A stretch of DNA of 64,000 nt from CAZGSV01 sp964528605 (GTDB lineage Bacteria > Armatimonadota > Zipacnadia > CAZGSV01), in contig CAZGSV010000008.1 of the NCBI GenBank assembly GCA_964528605.1, positions 3,079 to 67,078 on the forward strand. Direction: 5' to 3'. Under the pieces are notes generated by a model. That model worked only from the letters and a program-made list of their open reading frames with translations. It had not been told where the DNA came from and searched no databases. Below are positions 36,259 to 46,300 of this stretch, piece by piece. The position numbers were made by a program, and so were the translations under genes. Each line of letters begins with the position of its first letter. The stretch's first letter is position 1.

Positions 36259-36331
36259 GGTGAGCCAGGGGACTCGAACCCCCGACAGCCGGATCCACAG
36301 TCCGGCGCTCTGCCGACTGAGCTACGCTCAC
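36259..36331 (-). tRNA. tRNA-His (anticodon GTG), copy 1, with acceptor mismatch
   Basis: D-, anticodon (CCGGA-CTGTGGA-TCCGG) and T-arms are intact and the extra 5' G is encoded at 36332. In the acceptor stem, base 7 (G) faces G instead of C because the + strand reads GTGAGCC where copy 2 reads GTGAGCG. It may be less functional than copy 2 at 56368. Confidence 0.9.
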
Positions 36332-36367
36332 CGCCCACACCGCCAGTAGGGGCCCACCAGCCTCTGG

Positions 36368-36440
36368 CAGGCCCGGTGCGATTCGAACGCACGACCAACT
36401 GCTTAGAAGGCAGTCGCTCTGTCCACCGAGCTACGGGCCC
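36368..36440 (-). tRNA. tRNA-Arg (anticodon TCT), copy 1
   Basis: 73 bases. Anticodon arm ACTGC-CTTCTAA-GCAGT, T-loop TTCGAAT, acceptor GGGCCCG/CGGGCCT with a G-T end pair. It differs from copy 2 at one base in the D-arm (ACCGAGC versus ACTGAGC on the + strand). It is transcribed before tRNA-His. Confidence 0.93.
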
Positions 36441-36907
36441 ACATTCTCATATCACCACCGCCACAACCCCTCGCTCAATAACGCCCGCACGCCGGATCAG
36501 GCCCGGAATCGCGGGCGCCAGCCGTGTCTGACACAATATGGCGCCACAAATGGGGCCAGGCCAAGGTTACCTGTTGTAGTATCGGCCCGCCGCCTCTTTC
36601 ATACGCTCCTTGTGCTCAGCCCCGGCCACGAGCAGGGCTTCAAACAGTGACTGCTCCCCCTCTGGGAGGCCGATAGTGTCGGAGAAAGCGCCGGCGAACC
36701 GCGCACTGGCAAGCACCTCCCGTGTTCCGGCCACGCGCGGTCGCGACGAGGCCACCCCTCTCTCGGGAGCCCAGCGCGGGCGTCAGACGCGGAATGCTAG
36801 CAGCCCCTCACGCCTCCCGCAAGGGGGGGCGCCGTCAGTCAGAGGGAGTCGAGGGGAGAAAGCCGACCAATCAGCGTCTCAACGGCACGCGGATCAGCTC
36901 CGGGGCC
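36441..36907. other. Intergenic region with a short gene remnant
   Basis: Between tRNA-Arg and the zinc-ribbon protein's 3' end. Apart from the remnant at 36567-36755 and the short motif at 36540-36562 (GCCACAAATGGGG, also near 56845 and 57773), nothing is recognised. Confidence 0.5.
36567..36755 (-). pseudogene. Possible C-terminal remnant of an unknown gene
   Basis: A 62-codon frame ends 'GAFSDTIGLPEGEQSLFEAL' then 'LVAGAEHKERMKEAAGRYYNR'. It has a natural protein-like helix pattern and third-base composition, but no start or domain I recognise. It may be the tail of a longer lost gene. Confidence 0.3.
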
Positions 36908-38410
36908 CTACCCCTTTTCGGGAGGGACGACCCCCGAGGCCAGGGGATTACCACAGCCGGGGCAGTGGGCGTAGTCGTCTCCGCACCTCACGCAGATCGC
37001 CGTCCCACAGGTCGGGCAACGCCAACTGACCATTGCCCTTTTCCCGCACCCCGGGCAGAACTGGAACCGCTCCGCCAGAGGTTGGCCGCAAAAGGCGCAG
37101 AATCGTGCAGAGGGCTCAGTTGTCTCGACCGGCGTGGGTTCTGGCGGCGCCGGAGGTCTGGGTTCCATGTCTCCCTCCGGTGTCGCCGGTGGTTCGGGAG
37201 CAGAAGGGGGTTTGGGGGCAGGCGGGGGCCTGCGCGCCAGTATCGTGGAAACCGTTCGCATCGCGAACAACAGGAGCACTAGCCCGCCCAACGTGAGCAG
37301 GATCCCCGTCCCCTTGGATAGCATCCCGGCCAGCGAGAACAAGCCCAGCAGCACGCCGACGCCGGTGCCCCCGTAGGTGAGCGCGAAGCGCTCGCCCCCG
37401 ACTCCGCGCAGGTAGGTGATGACCAGAGCCCCGCTGATGCTCAGCGAGATGAGGAACGCCCAAGGCAGCGCAATGATGCTCATGAGGTAGAGGAACAGAG
37501 GATAGAACACCAAGAGGGCGAGCAGAGCAAGCACGAACTGGACCGGTGCGACTTCGTGTTCCGTGGTGATAGCGCCGGCGTAAAGGAGCAGCGCGAACAC
37601 CACCACACTTATCAGGGCGAAGATAGGCCAGCCCGAGAACGGCGTCGCCCCTATCAGCCTCTGAGGGATCTCGATCATGATGTCTCGGTCCGTGACCAGG
37701 TCCTTATAGACCCACTTCACCTGGTAGGAACGGCTGGCCTTCTGTGGCCCCTCGGTGGGCGCCAGGCACTGCTCCGACAAGACCGGCTTGGCCCATACGC
37801 CCGACATCGTCAGTTCGAAACTCAGAGCCCTGATCCTGCCCGAGTGGTCGAGCGCATAAAGGAAGTCGTCGTCTCCGAGGGCGGTGTAGCTGACGGTGAT
37901 CATCTTCCCCTCTTCAGCTTCGAAGGGCACCTTACAGGTCACGCCCTGAACCGAGTACTGGGCTTCCTCAGGCTCCTTATCGTCTACAAGCAGCCTAGCG
38001 CCCCCGAACGTGCTCGCCCCGCTCGGATAGGGGAAAGAGAGAGTGATGTCCGCTTTCTCCTTTTCCGGATTCTTAACCTTGTAGGAGGCCTGGAACTGGG
38101 CTTGGTAGCGCCGTCGTCCGGGGTCCTTCTCATCGCCGTAGGTGACAGCGATGCCGAGTCTGACGGTGGTCTCCAGAGCCCTGACCGGCTGGTAGCGCTC
38201 GACCATGGTTGTCACTTGCCGGGCTCCCATCGCCTCGCGCTCGGTCGCCGGGAACACGCGCGCCTGTTTGGCCGCGTTGCGTTCCACCTTAAACGCCGCG
38301 GCACTTTGGGCGACTCGCGCGAAGGCAGAGGAAGCGGTCACGCAGAGGACGATCGAAGCAGAGACGGTGAGGAGAGCCACGCGCCGCCACGTGTGCCGGT
38401 TGAACCGCAT
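36908..38410 (-). CDS. Exported-domain, multi-spanning membrane protein with C-terminal zinc ribbons (CreD-like core)
   Basis: 500 residues from ATG 38410 (GGGAGGTG upstream). A signal peptide ('VALLTVSASIVLCVTASSAFA') precedes an extracytoplasmic beta-rich domain of about 230 residues, then six or so membrane helices. The segment 'PVQFVLALLALLVFYPLFLYLMSIIALPWAFLISLSIS' resembles the C-terminal membrane part of CreD. A Pro-rich linker leads to three zinc ribbons: 'CAFCGQPL...CPGCG', 'CPTCGTAICVRCG' and 'CPGCG'. CreD proteins lack such ribbons. The function is unknown; sensing or envelope-stress roles are possible. It lies just inside the left tRNA pair. Confidence 0.75.
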   Translation of the reverse strand: MRFNRHTWRRVALLTVSASIVLCVTASSAFARVAQSAAAFKVERNAAKQARVFPATEREAMGARQVTTMVERYQPVRALETTVRLGIAVTYGDEKDPGRRRYQAQFQASYKVKNPEKEKADITLSFPYPSGASTFGGARLLVDDKEPEEAQYSVQGVTCKVPFEAEEGKMITVSYTALGDDDFLYALDHSGRIRALSFELTMSGVWAKPVLSEQCLAPTEGPQKASRSYQVKWVYKDLVTDRDIMIEIPQRLIGATPFSGWPIFALISVVVFALLLYAGAITTEHEVAPVQFVLALLALLVFYPLFLYLMSIIALPWAFLISLSISGALVITYLRGVGGERFALTYGGTGVGVLLGLFSLAGMLSKGTGILLTLGGLVLLLFAMRTVSTILARRPPPAPKPPSAPEPPATPEGDMEPRPPAPPEPTPVETTEPSARFCAFCGQPLAERFQFCPGCGKRAMVSWRCPTCGTAICVRCGDDYAHCPGCGNPLASGVVPPEKG

Positions 38411-38830
38411 GGGTTCACACCTCCCGCGCCGGATTGGGGGTCCCTTGACCACCCTCCTTGAAGCCGATCACTCAGTCTACACCCAACTGAACGCGTTCCA
38501 CAACGGGGACGGCCCGGGGCCACCGGGGCATCACTGCTGCCGAGACGAGATGACCGACCCCCTGCGCATCGCGGAAAGGAGGCACACCAGCCCACACAGC
38601 GCAAGCAGGATCTCGCCGGACAGCGGCACCATCCACACCAAGGAGAATGATCTTGCCCCCAAGAGCGAGTCCAGCGAGCATGTCTGTAGTCAGGCTTTCC
38701 GAAGGCTGAATCGGAAGGGAGGTCAGGTGCGCCTCACGGCCATGGTTGGACCGCTTCGGGAGCGGGCCGGTGGCAGCCCAGGGCGCTAGGGGGGCCCGAT
38801 GAAGTAGGTGGCGCCTGCTGCTGCGGATGG
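38411..38830. other. Intergenic region with inverted repeat B
   Basis: No gene is seen in 420 bases. A family B copy in inverted orientation lies at 38650-38700. Confidence 0.6.
38650..38700 (-). repeat. Dispersed repeat, family B, inverted partial copy
   Basis: CTTGCCCCCAAGAGCGAGTC then CAGCGAGCATGTCTGTAGTC is the reverse complement of the family's GACTCG...GGGGGCAAGG end; similar to 55802-55840. Confidence 0.65.
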
Positions 38831-39754
38831 TCAGCGGACTTGGGCGCGTGTTGATGCGGCGCGTTTGAGTTGTTCGACGGCCCGGTAGGGCATCCTGATG
38901 CAGCCCAGTTTGCTCTGCTGGCCGGGAGCGAAGCCGTGGCAGTCGGACCCGCCGGAAACGCAGAAGCCGTACCTCTCGGCTATCCCGAGCAAGTCGAGAG
39001 TCCCCTCCTCGCCGAATGAGGGATACCATGCCTCCAGCCCGTCCACACCCATCTCCTTCAGTTCCGCGAAGTCGTTCTCGGTCCACTGGACCCACTTCCG
39101 GTCGTAGCCGTAGGGATGAGCCATCACGGCCACGCCGCCGCAGTGGTGAACGAGTCGGCACGCCTCGGCTATGGTTAGTACGGGTGGCTCGTACGCGTCG
39201 CCGCCCAGATAGAGAAACCGTCTCATGGCTTCGCCTTGCTCCATCCCCAGCCGTTCCGCCAAGGCGGCCGCGAGAGGCCCAACCACGGGCACATGCCCGC
39301 CGTAGTAGATGTCGCCGAGCGCCAGAACAACACCCAGATTGCGTCTTGCTTTGGCAATCATGCGACGGTATCGCTCCCACCAGACCTCCTCTATCTTGTC
39401 CATCGCCTCACGACACCGCTCTTCACGGTAATCAAGCAGCAAACCTAGCAGATGCATCTCCAACTGCCGCCACTCGGCGCTGATTTCGATGCCCTGAATC
39501 ACCTCGATGCCGTAATGTTCTCCGGCGTCCAGCGCTTCCAAGCAGCCGGTCATGGTGTTGTGGTCCGTGATGCCGACCGCGCGCAGGCCTTTGCTCGCCG
39601 CCAACTGCACCTGGCGCGTCGGCGAGAATCGGCCGTGGGAAGCCGTGGTGTGGACGTGCAGGTCTGCGGTTCCCTCACCCTCGCTGGGCCAGGGGCTGCG
39701 AATCAGGTCTTGCAGCGCTTCATTCACGGCGGGCGAGGAGAACACAACAGCCAA
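38831..39754 (-). CDS. PHP-domain metal-dependent phosphoesterase
   Basis: 307 residues with all PHP motifs in order: 'ADLHVHTTASHG' (near 30), 'VGITDHNTM', 'GIEIS', 'VAVMAHPYGY' and 'VSGGSDCHG' near the C-terminus. The family hydrolyses phosphoesters, for example nucleotide 5' or 3' phosphates, using a tri-nuclear metal site. An inserted helical region of about 70 residues lies between the third and fourth motifs. No polymerase or other fused domain is visible. Substrate unknown. Confidence 0.9.
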   Translation of the reverse strand: MAVVFSSPAVNEALQDLIRSPWPSEGEGTADLHVHTTASHGRFSPTRQVQLAASKGLRAVGITDHNTMTGCLEALDAGEHYGIEVIQGIEISAEWRQLEMHLLGLLLDYREERCREAMDKIEEVWWERYRRMIAKARRNLGVVLALGDIYYGGHVPVVGPLAAALAERLGMEQGEAMRRFLYLGGDAYEPPVLTIAEACRLVHHCGGVAVMAHPYGYDRKWVQWTENDFAELKEMGVDGLEAWYPSFGEEGTLDLLGIAERYGFCVSGGSDCHGFAPGQQSKLGCIRMPYRAVEQLKRAASTRAQVR

Positions 39755-40392
39755 CCAGCGTCAAGCACCGACGTGGTGGGCCACAAGCGGCCCCATGAGC
39801 CCGGCCGCGTCCCCACGGCAAGCCAATGGCCGTGGGGAGAGGACCTGAGGGCGGCTGCTGTATCTCATGACTGTGCCGCAGCGAGGCCGAGGACATGAGG
39901 CGTTCGCCGACCCGCCCACGGAGAGCAGATGCTCCGCCTCTGCAGCCAAGCCTTAGGAGACAGGCTGGGGGTAACACAACGGCAGATCGCATAACGGGGG
40001 CGGGGCAGGCGAATCCGGTTCGTCCTCCCGTTGCGCAACGCCATGCCCACAGCCACTACCGCCAGTCTTTCCCTGCCCAATCTCACCGCTCCAACGACCG
40101 TTGCTCGGCCTCCCACCCTCCAGTCGGCAGCCCCCGTATACCATCGCCTGCCAGGCCGCTCAACACTCGATGTGGTCGCCCCACGCTCGTCGGTGTCGCC
40201 TCGAGATGAGGAGCCCTTGCCCTCGCCCGCTTCAGGCCCGCCCAACCACTACCGGTGCAGCGACTGGGCACCGCTCTCAATCGCCTAGCGACCGATGCGC
40301 TCGCGGGGGGGCGGAAAGCACTGAGAGAGTGGGGCGAACGCGAGATATGAACCCGCGTTACCGGCTCGTTCGCCCCTGCGCCAGGGGGTGGG
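39755..40392. other. Intergenic region with strong hairpin
   Basis: 638 bases between the PHP gene start and the end of the 1980-residue gene. No protein-like frame is seen. A hairpin at 40331-40376 follows the long gene. Confidence 0.6.
40331..40376 (-). terminator. Hairpin downstream of the 1980-residue gene
   Basis: GGGGCGAAC (40331-40339) pairs perfectly with GTTCGCCCC (40368-40376), with a possible inner CGCG pairing. It begins 17 bases after the stop. It also recalls a tRNA acceptor and T-arm but lacks the rest. Confidence 0.5.
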
Positions 40393-43300
40393 CTAACCTC
40401 CGTCCCCGGCAGCGCCCACCGGCTCGACGAATGGATGAGCGAAGGTCTGCGGGAGCGGCGCTAGGTCGGACTCCTCTTTCTCCATCAGGATGACTGGCCG
40501 CCATGACTCAAGACTCGCCGGGCTGGCATCTCCCGCCTGACCCTGGGCGCGCTGAATGACATCGTTGTAGGTCTCGATCATACGCCAGAAGTCCGAGCCA
40601 GGCGGGGCCTTGAGTTGCACCAGGCGGCGCTCGCCCGGGCGCAGCCGTTGCCAGAGCGCGGCCTGCGAACAGACGATCTCCCGCACTTTTGTCTCCAAGG
40701 CGGCGCGCACGGTCGGGTCGGCCGCTCCGGCGGCCTCGCTCATCAACTGGCGCAGGTAGGCGGCTTGGGTGGCGGTGGTGAAACCGATGCTTTCCAGCAG
40801 GAACCGCTCGGTCTCGTTGATGTGCCGAGCGACGAGTCTGTTGAGGCGGAAATCGTTCTCACTGAGGCGCACGCCGTTGTTGCGGGCCTGCAGTATCTCC
40901 CCGAAGGGGCGAGCCTCCTTGCGCGCGATCCACTCGTCCAGCAAGGCCGCCTGGCCCGAGAGCAAGCCCAACTCTCGGGGCGGCAACTCTTTGGCGACCC
41001 GGACTACAAAGGCCTCCAGTCCGCCGGCTTCGGCGACCTCCTGAGCGGTCGCGTTGTTGATGCGTTCCAGCCCTTGAGGGGTCTGGATAATGCGCCCCAG
41101 CAGGACTCGAATGCTGTACTTCGCCAGGTCCTTGCTGTAGGCGAACATGTCGTTAGCCAGGGCCTCGCGGTTGTGGCCGATGTGCATCAAGTGGTCCAGG
41201 ACGATGTCGAGCCCCATCCACGACTCGAAACGCACGTTGCCGTAGACCTTGTCGAAATTGGCGGGGTCCTCCGAGAGTTCGAAGTGCTCGTTCACCTTGA
41301 CGAGTTTTCCTGCGCGCATGCTGCCGGACATCTTGGTGAGGTAGTTGAAGAGCGCCAGGTTGCCGGGCAGCAGGTAGCGCTCGGGATCCACCAGGTTCCG
41401 CCACAGCAGGCGCAGGCTCTCGCTGCTCTCGTCGAACACCCGCTGGGCTAGCGCGGGGTTCTCCGCCAGCGCGCGGGAGAGGGCGGTGCCTTCGCTCACC
41501 ACGGCGCTCCACAACAGCCGGCTGCGGAATACCGGCATCTCATCGGCGAAACAGTGGATGTCGAGCGCCTCGGGCGCCATACCGGTCTTAGTCGCGAAGA
41601 AGGCGTCGAAGTCGCGCTTGACGGCCTCGCGTATCTCCTTGGGCGTGCCTGCCTTCAACAGCACCGTGAAGTCAAGATCGCTCCAGATTCTCTTGTAGCC
41701 CGGCCAATCGGGGTGGGCCGCGGAACCGTAGGTGGTGTAGCCGATGATGTACTCGGCGTACTGTGGGAATTGCTCCACAAACCAAGATTGCATCGTGGCC
41801 TGGATCTCCCGCCGGAAGTTGTCGGTCTGCACGCTGAGCGGGTCCTGCACATTGCCCCTGAAGAGCGCGCGCGCCGACTCCAGGGGCATGTCGCGCATAG
41901 CCGCCACCAGGGTCTGCAGGCGCTCCTCCTGCGTCTTGGCTTGCTGCAATCGTTCCAGCACGACCTGTGAGACACTCTCCACCCGCTCGCGGGTGAGGGC
42001 TTCGACCTGCCGGCGCACCTGCTGTTCCGCCTCGTGCAGCGGCTGGCTCTTGGCGCGCAACTGGCTGAAGTCCCACTCGGTGGCAAGGCGGCGCGCGGCC
42101 TCCAATTCCATCTGGTTCCGCGCCAGGTCCGCGTCGCGCAGCGCCTCGAGAGTCCTGATGGCGCGGACCACATCGGCGCGCCCGTCGGCGCGCTCTCTGA
42201 GCAGGTCAATCTGGACCTGAAGGCGCTGCCACCTGGAGGTGTTCTCGTTGAGGCGGACGGCGTCCTCCAGCGCGAGTTCGCGGCGTGTGCGCACTGCGCC
42301 CGAGCCCACCTGCACCAGCGCGTTGGCCAGGAAATCGGCGTACTGTTTGTCCATTCCGAAGTAGCCGACGAGCAGTTTGGCGCTGATCTCGCCGGCGAGG
42401 GTCGTCTCGACTGCCATCTGCCCCGTGCTCTTGAGCGCCGCGGCGATACGGTCCCATTCGGGCTGAAGGCCGGCGAGTTGGGCGAGCGGGTTGATCTGTC
42501 CCCAGACGAAGTCCGCAAAGCCGCCCCAGTACTGGGCGGTGCCGAATCGGCCGAGCAGGCCCGCGCTCTCGGCCGCCTGAATGGCTCCGGGCTCGGCCGC
42601 GGCCATGCCCAGGTCTATCCCTCCGGCGCGCAAGGCCTCGCCGCCCCACCTGCCCAGAATGCCGAAGAGGGCGGCGTGCATTCCCTGGTTGCCGAGTTGC
42701 TGGAAGGCGTCAAGTCCCATCTCCTTGGCTTCCTGCCAGCCGAGCACCTCACGCAGCCGCTGAACGCCTTGCGGCGACTGCACCGTCGGGTCGGTCTCCG
42801 CTGCCTGGTCGTAGCAGGCGAGGGCCCCGGCCCAGTCCCACATCATCAGTCGGTCTACGCCCTGGAGTTGCAGCCAGCGCGCCCACTCATGCTTGAGCGG
42901 GTACAGCGGCGTGAGGCGGTTGAGCATTCGCATGCGCTTCAGGGCGTGGATCTCCTCGGGCTCCCAGGCGTCCTGCAAGGCTCGCTCGATCAAGTCCTCG
43001 CGGTACTTGGTCGCCAAGGTGCGCATCTTGATGCACCAGGCCAGGTAGTCGGGGTTTTTGCACTGCAGCGCGTAGTGAGTGGCGCGGTCGTTGGGGAAGT
43101 AGGTGAGCAGACCGAGGTCGAAGTCGAGTCTTTGCAGCCGCGGCAGTAGCCCGCGTATCAGTTTCAACTCGGCCTCGCGCTCGCCCAGGAAGTCAATGCG
43201 GCTGCTGAACTCGTCCTGCATCCACTCGGCGAAGGCGGTGCGGACGATTCCCAGTGGGTCGGCCAGACGCTTCCACCGGTTGAATTCGCCGCTCTGTGGA

Positions 43301-46300
43301 TCGGCGCCCATCTTGAGGTTGAGCGTCCGGTTCATGTCGCGCAGAGACAACTCGGCGCGACGAAGCATGATGCGATACTCGCTTTCCATCAGCGCCGGGT
43401 AGGTGTCGTCGAAGCACGCGGCCAGGCGCAGCAGGCTGCCGTCGGTGTCCTCAACCCATGTGCGGTCGTTGTCCAGGGCCGCCAGGTCATCGCCCATTCC
43501 GGCGGGGCCGTCCTCGCGGATGATACGGCCCATCAGGACCATGTCCTCTGGGCTCATCTTGTGCAGGCTCTGCGCCGCTTGCCACTTGCGCCCGAACTCT
43601 TCGCGGCTCTTGTTGATGCGCTTCTGTATGTCCGCGGTGAGGGTCTGGAACTGCCAGACGTTGCTGAACCAGGTGTCGTTCCACCAGGTCTGGAGGATGT
43701 CGAGCGCGCCCGTGAACATGGTGCCGCCGACACCCACGAAGTACTTGGCGACGATGACGCTCTGCTGGGCGGCCTCCGTCAGGAAGTCGCCGCTGAGGTT
43801 GGGCTGGCCCGCGATGCGCTCGGCCTGGCGCTCGGTCTCGCGCAGGCTGGCGCCATAACTGTCCTGCATCTGTAGGCCGGACTCGACCATGGTCTGCCCC
43901 GTCAGCAGGGAGACCTCGCCCTGCAGAATGTGAACTACGGCAAGGCGCTGCTGCGGGGCCCGCAGGTCTGCCTCCTCGCCCAGCGTGCGGGCGCGGCGGG
44001 CCATCTGCAGTTCGAATTCGCGCCGCTCCTGCAGCATGGCCATCAGGCTCTTCCACAACGTCAAAGTGTGGGTCAGTGAGGCCTCTGTGTCCTTGTACTC
44101 CTGCCGCCGGTCGGCGTAGGGTGTCTCGTCGAATAGGCTGAAGTCGGCCTCCCGCCAGGCGTCGAGCCGCCCCCGCGTCTCGAGGAAGAGGCCCGCGGCG
44201 CGGGCGCGAGCGCTCTTGACCAAGGTCATGATCTCGTCTTCGCTGAGATCGCCGATGACCTGGCCCACCGATTCCCAGTAGAGCCGCTCGGTGGACTCCA
44301 TTTCCTCGATGGCCTGTCGCAGTCGCCGCCAATGCCGCCGCAGTTCGGCGTCGCGGTCGGCGCCCTCGCCCACGCCGGCGCGCTCCTTGGCGATGCGCTT
44401 GACTTCCTCCACCTTCTGCTCGTGCTCTGCCTTGAGGCTTGCACACTCCCCGGCCTCATTCGGGCTGCGCTCGGACTTGGGCGCCACCAACTCCAGGAAC
44501 GGGGCCAACTTGACCTCTACCCCGATCACCTCGAATACGCCCTGGCCGACTCCCTGCCCACCGTCGTAGTTGCGCACGGTCACGTCGCGCGCGCCCGCCT
44601 TGGCATCGTCACTGACGGTGAGGGTGACCAACCACTGCTCGGCGTCCGAGTCAGGATCACGCCCGAAGTAGGTCAGGTTGCGGACGGCGATGTCCTCGCC
44701 GAAGGACACCTCCGCCCCGTACTCGATGTCCCGCCCGACGATGGTGACGAAGACCTCCTTGCCCTGTTGCGCGCGGTTGGGAACGACCTTCGTGATCTCC
44801 GGCTGCGAGGGCGGCGTCATCTCGCCGTGGTCGCGTGGGTTGTCGGGGACCCAGTCGGCATAGACCGCAGGCTCCCCGCCGGCCAGGCCGATGCTGGTGA
44901 GGCCGCGGGCTTTCAGGGCCCTGGCGAGGCCGTAGTTGTCCTTGAAGGGGCCGTCGGAGTCGTCAATGGTGTGGATGAACCAGCCGCCCGTGCCGTCCGG
45001 CACCGCCACCGTGTCGCCTTGGGGCTTGCCGCCCACCATCATCCACTGATTCGTGTCGCGCGGCCCGCTGTAGGTGCCCATGCGCACGCTGTGCACCATC
45101 CACTGCTCGCCGAACGAAAGGCGCAGCGTGATGCCGTAGTGCGCCAACAGCGCCCTCTCGGCGTCGGAGTCGTAGCCGCGGCCGCTGACCACCAGCATGT
45201 CGGGGTCGCGCACCAACTGAAGGTGATACTCCGTGCCCTGGTAGATCCCCAGTACTACCCAGCGGGGCTCGTTGAGGCGGACGTACTGCCAGTGCACGTT
45301 GCTTAGGCCCGCGCAGAGCGTGCGCACGGCCTGCCCGTAACTTCCGAAGCCCTCAGCCACGAGGGTCTTGGGAATAGGCTCTTCGCTGAGCCCAGCCCAG
45401 ATCTCCTGGCTGCGCGGCCGTGGGGTCTCGAACTCAGTGCGCGTGCCGATGCGGAGCCAGCCCAGTTCCGTGGCGTAGATGACCCAGTCTAGCAACTGCG
45501 GCTCGCGCACCAGCGGCTGCACCGCGTCCGCCCGCACGCCGAAGTCCCGCGGGTTCTCAGGCACCTCGCCTGCGTTGACACTCACCTGCGCGCTCGGCGG
45601 CCACAGTCCGGCGCTCTCGATCCCATGCCGCTTCATGGCCTGTGCGAGGCTGAAACTGTCGAAGAAAGGCCCCTCCCAGAGGTCGCAGTAGAAATGATGG
45701 AACGTCGCTATCTCGTCGGAAATCCAGAACCCGCCTTCTTGGGGCTGGTTCGGTTGGCACATCCACTCGTCGAGTTCCTTGGGACCCTCGGTCGTGTCGC
45801 GCTTGTAGACGTGGCAGAGGTATTGCGGCGAGAACACCAGACGCGGCGTGATGCCGCCGAACTCCCGGAGGATCGCGATCTCCGCCTGCAGGTCGTACTC
45901 CTGCCCGCGCCAGATGACGACGTCGGCGTCGAGCCCGCGGTCAAGCCGCAGGTTGTACTCCTCGCCCTTGTAGAGGGCGTTCGTCGTCCAGCGCGGGGTA
46001 GCCAGGCCCTGACGCTTGATGCGAACCCGCGTGAGTTCTGCGCAGAGCGCCCCGAGGGCTTCCTCGCGACTAGCAAAGCCGCCGCGCAGCAGCGTCTTCT
46101 GGAGTGGTTCCGCGGAGGTGCCGCCCCAGATCTCCTGCTGTTTCTCCCACGGCTCCTCGAATTCGGCCTGCGTCCCAACGCGAAGCCAGCCGAATTCGGT
46201 GCTGTAGATCACCCACCCCTGCTCTGCGGCAGGCCGCGCGAAGGCGGGCGCCGCAGGCACAATTCCAAGCGTAAGCGAGACGCCCAGCAGAAGCATGCCT

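Noticed and set aside
39895..40288. Several 60-130 codon frames on both strands
   Set aside because: High-GC sequence opens many frames by chance; none shows a domain, a signal peptide or a good ribosome site.
40331..40376. Possible tRNA (acceptor-like stem and TTCATAT loop)
   Set aside because: Too short, no anticodon arm or D-arm; better explained as a terminator hairpin.
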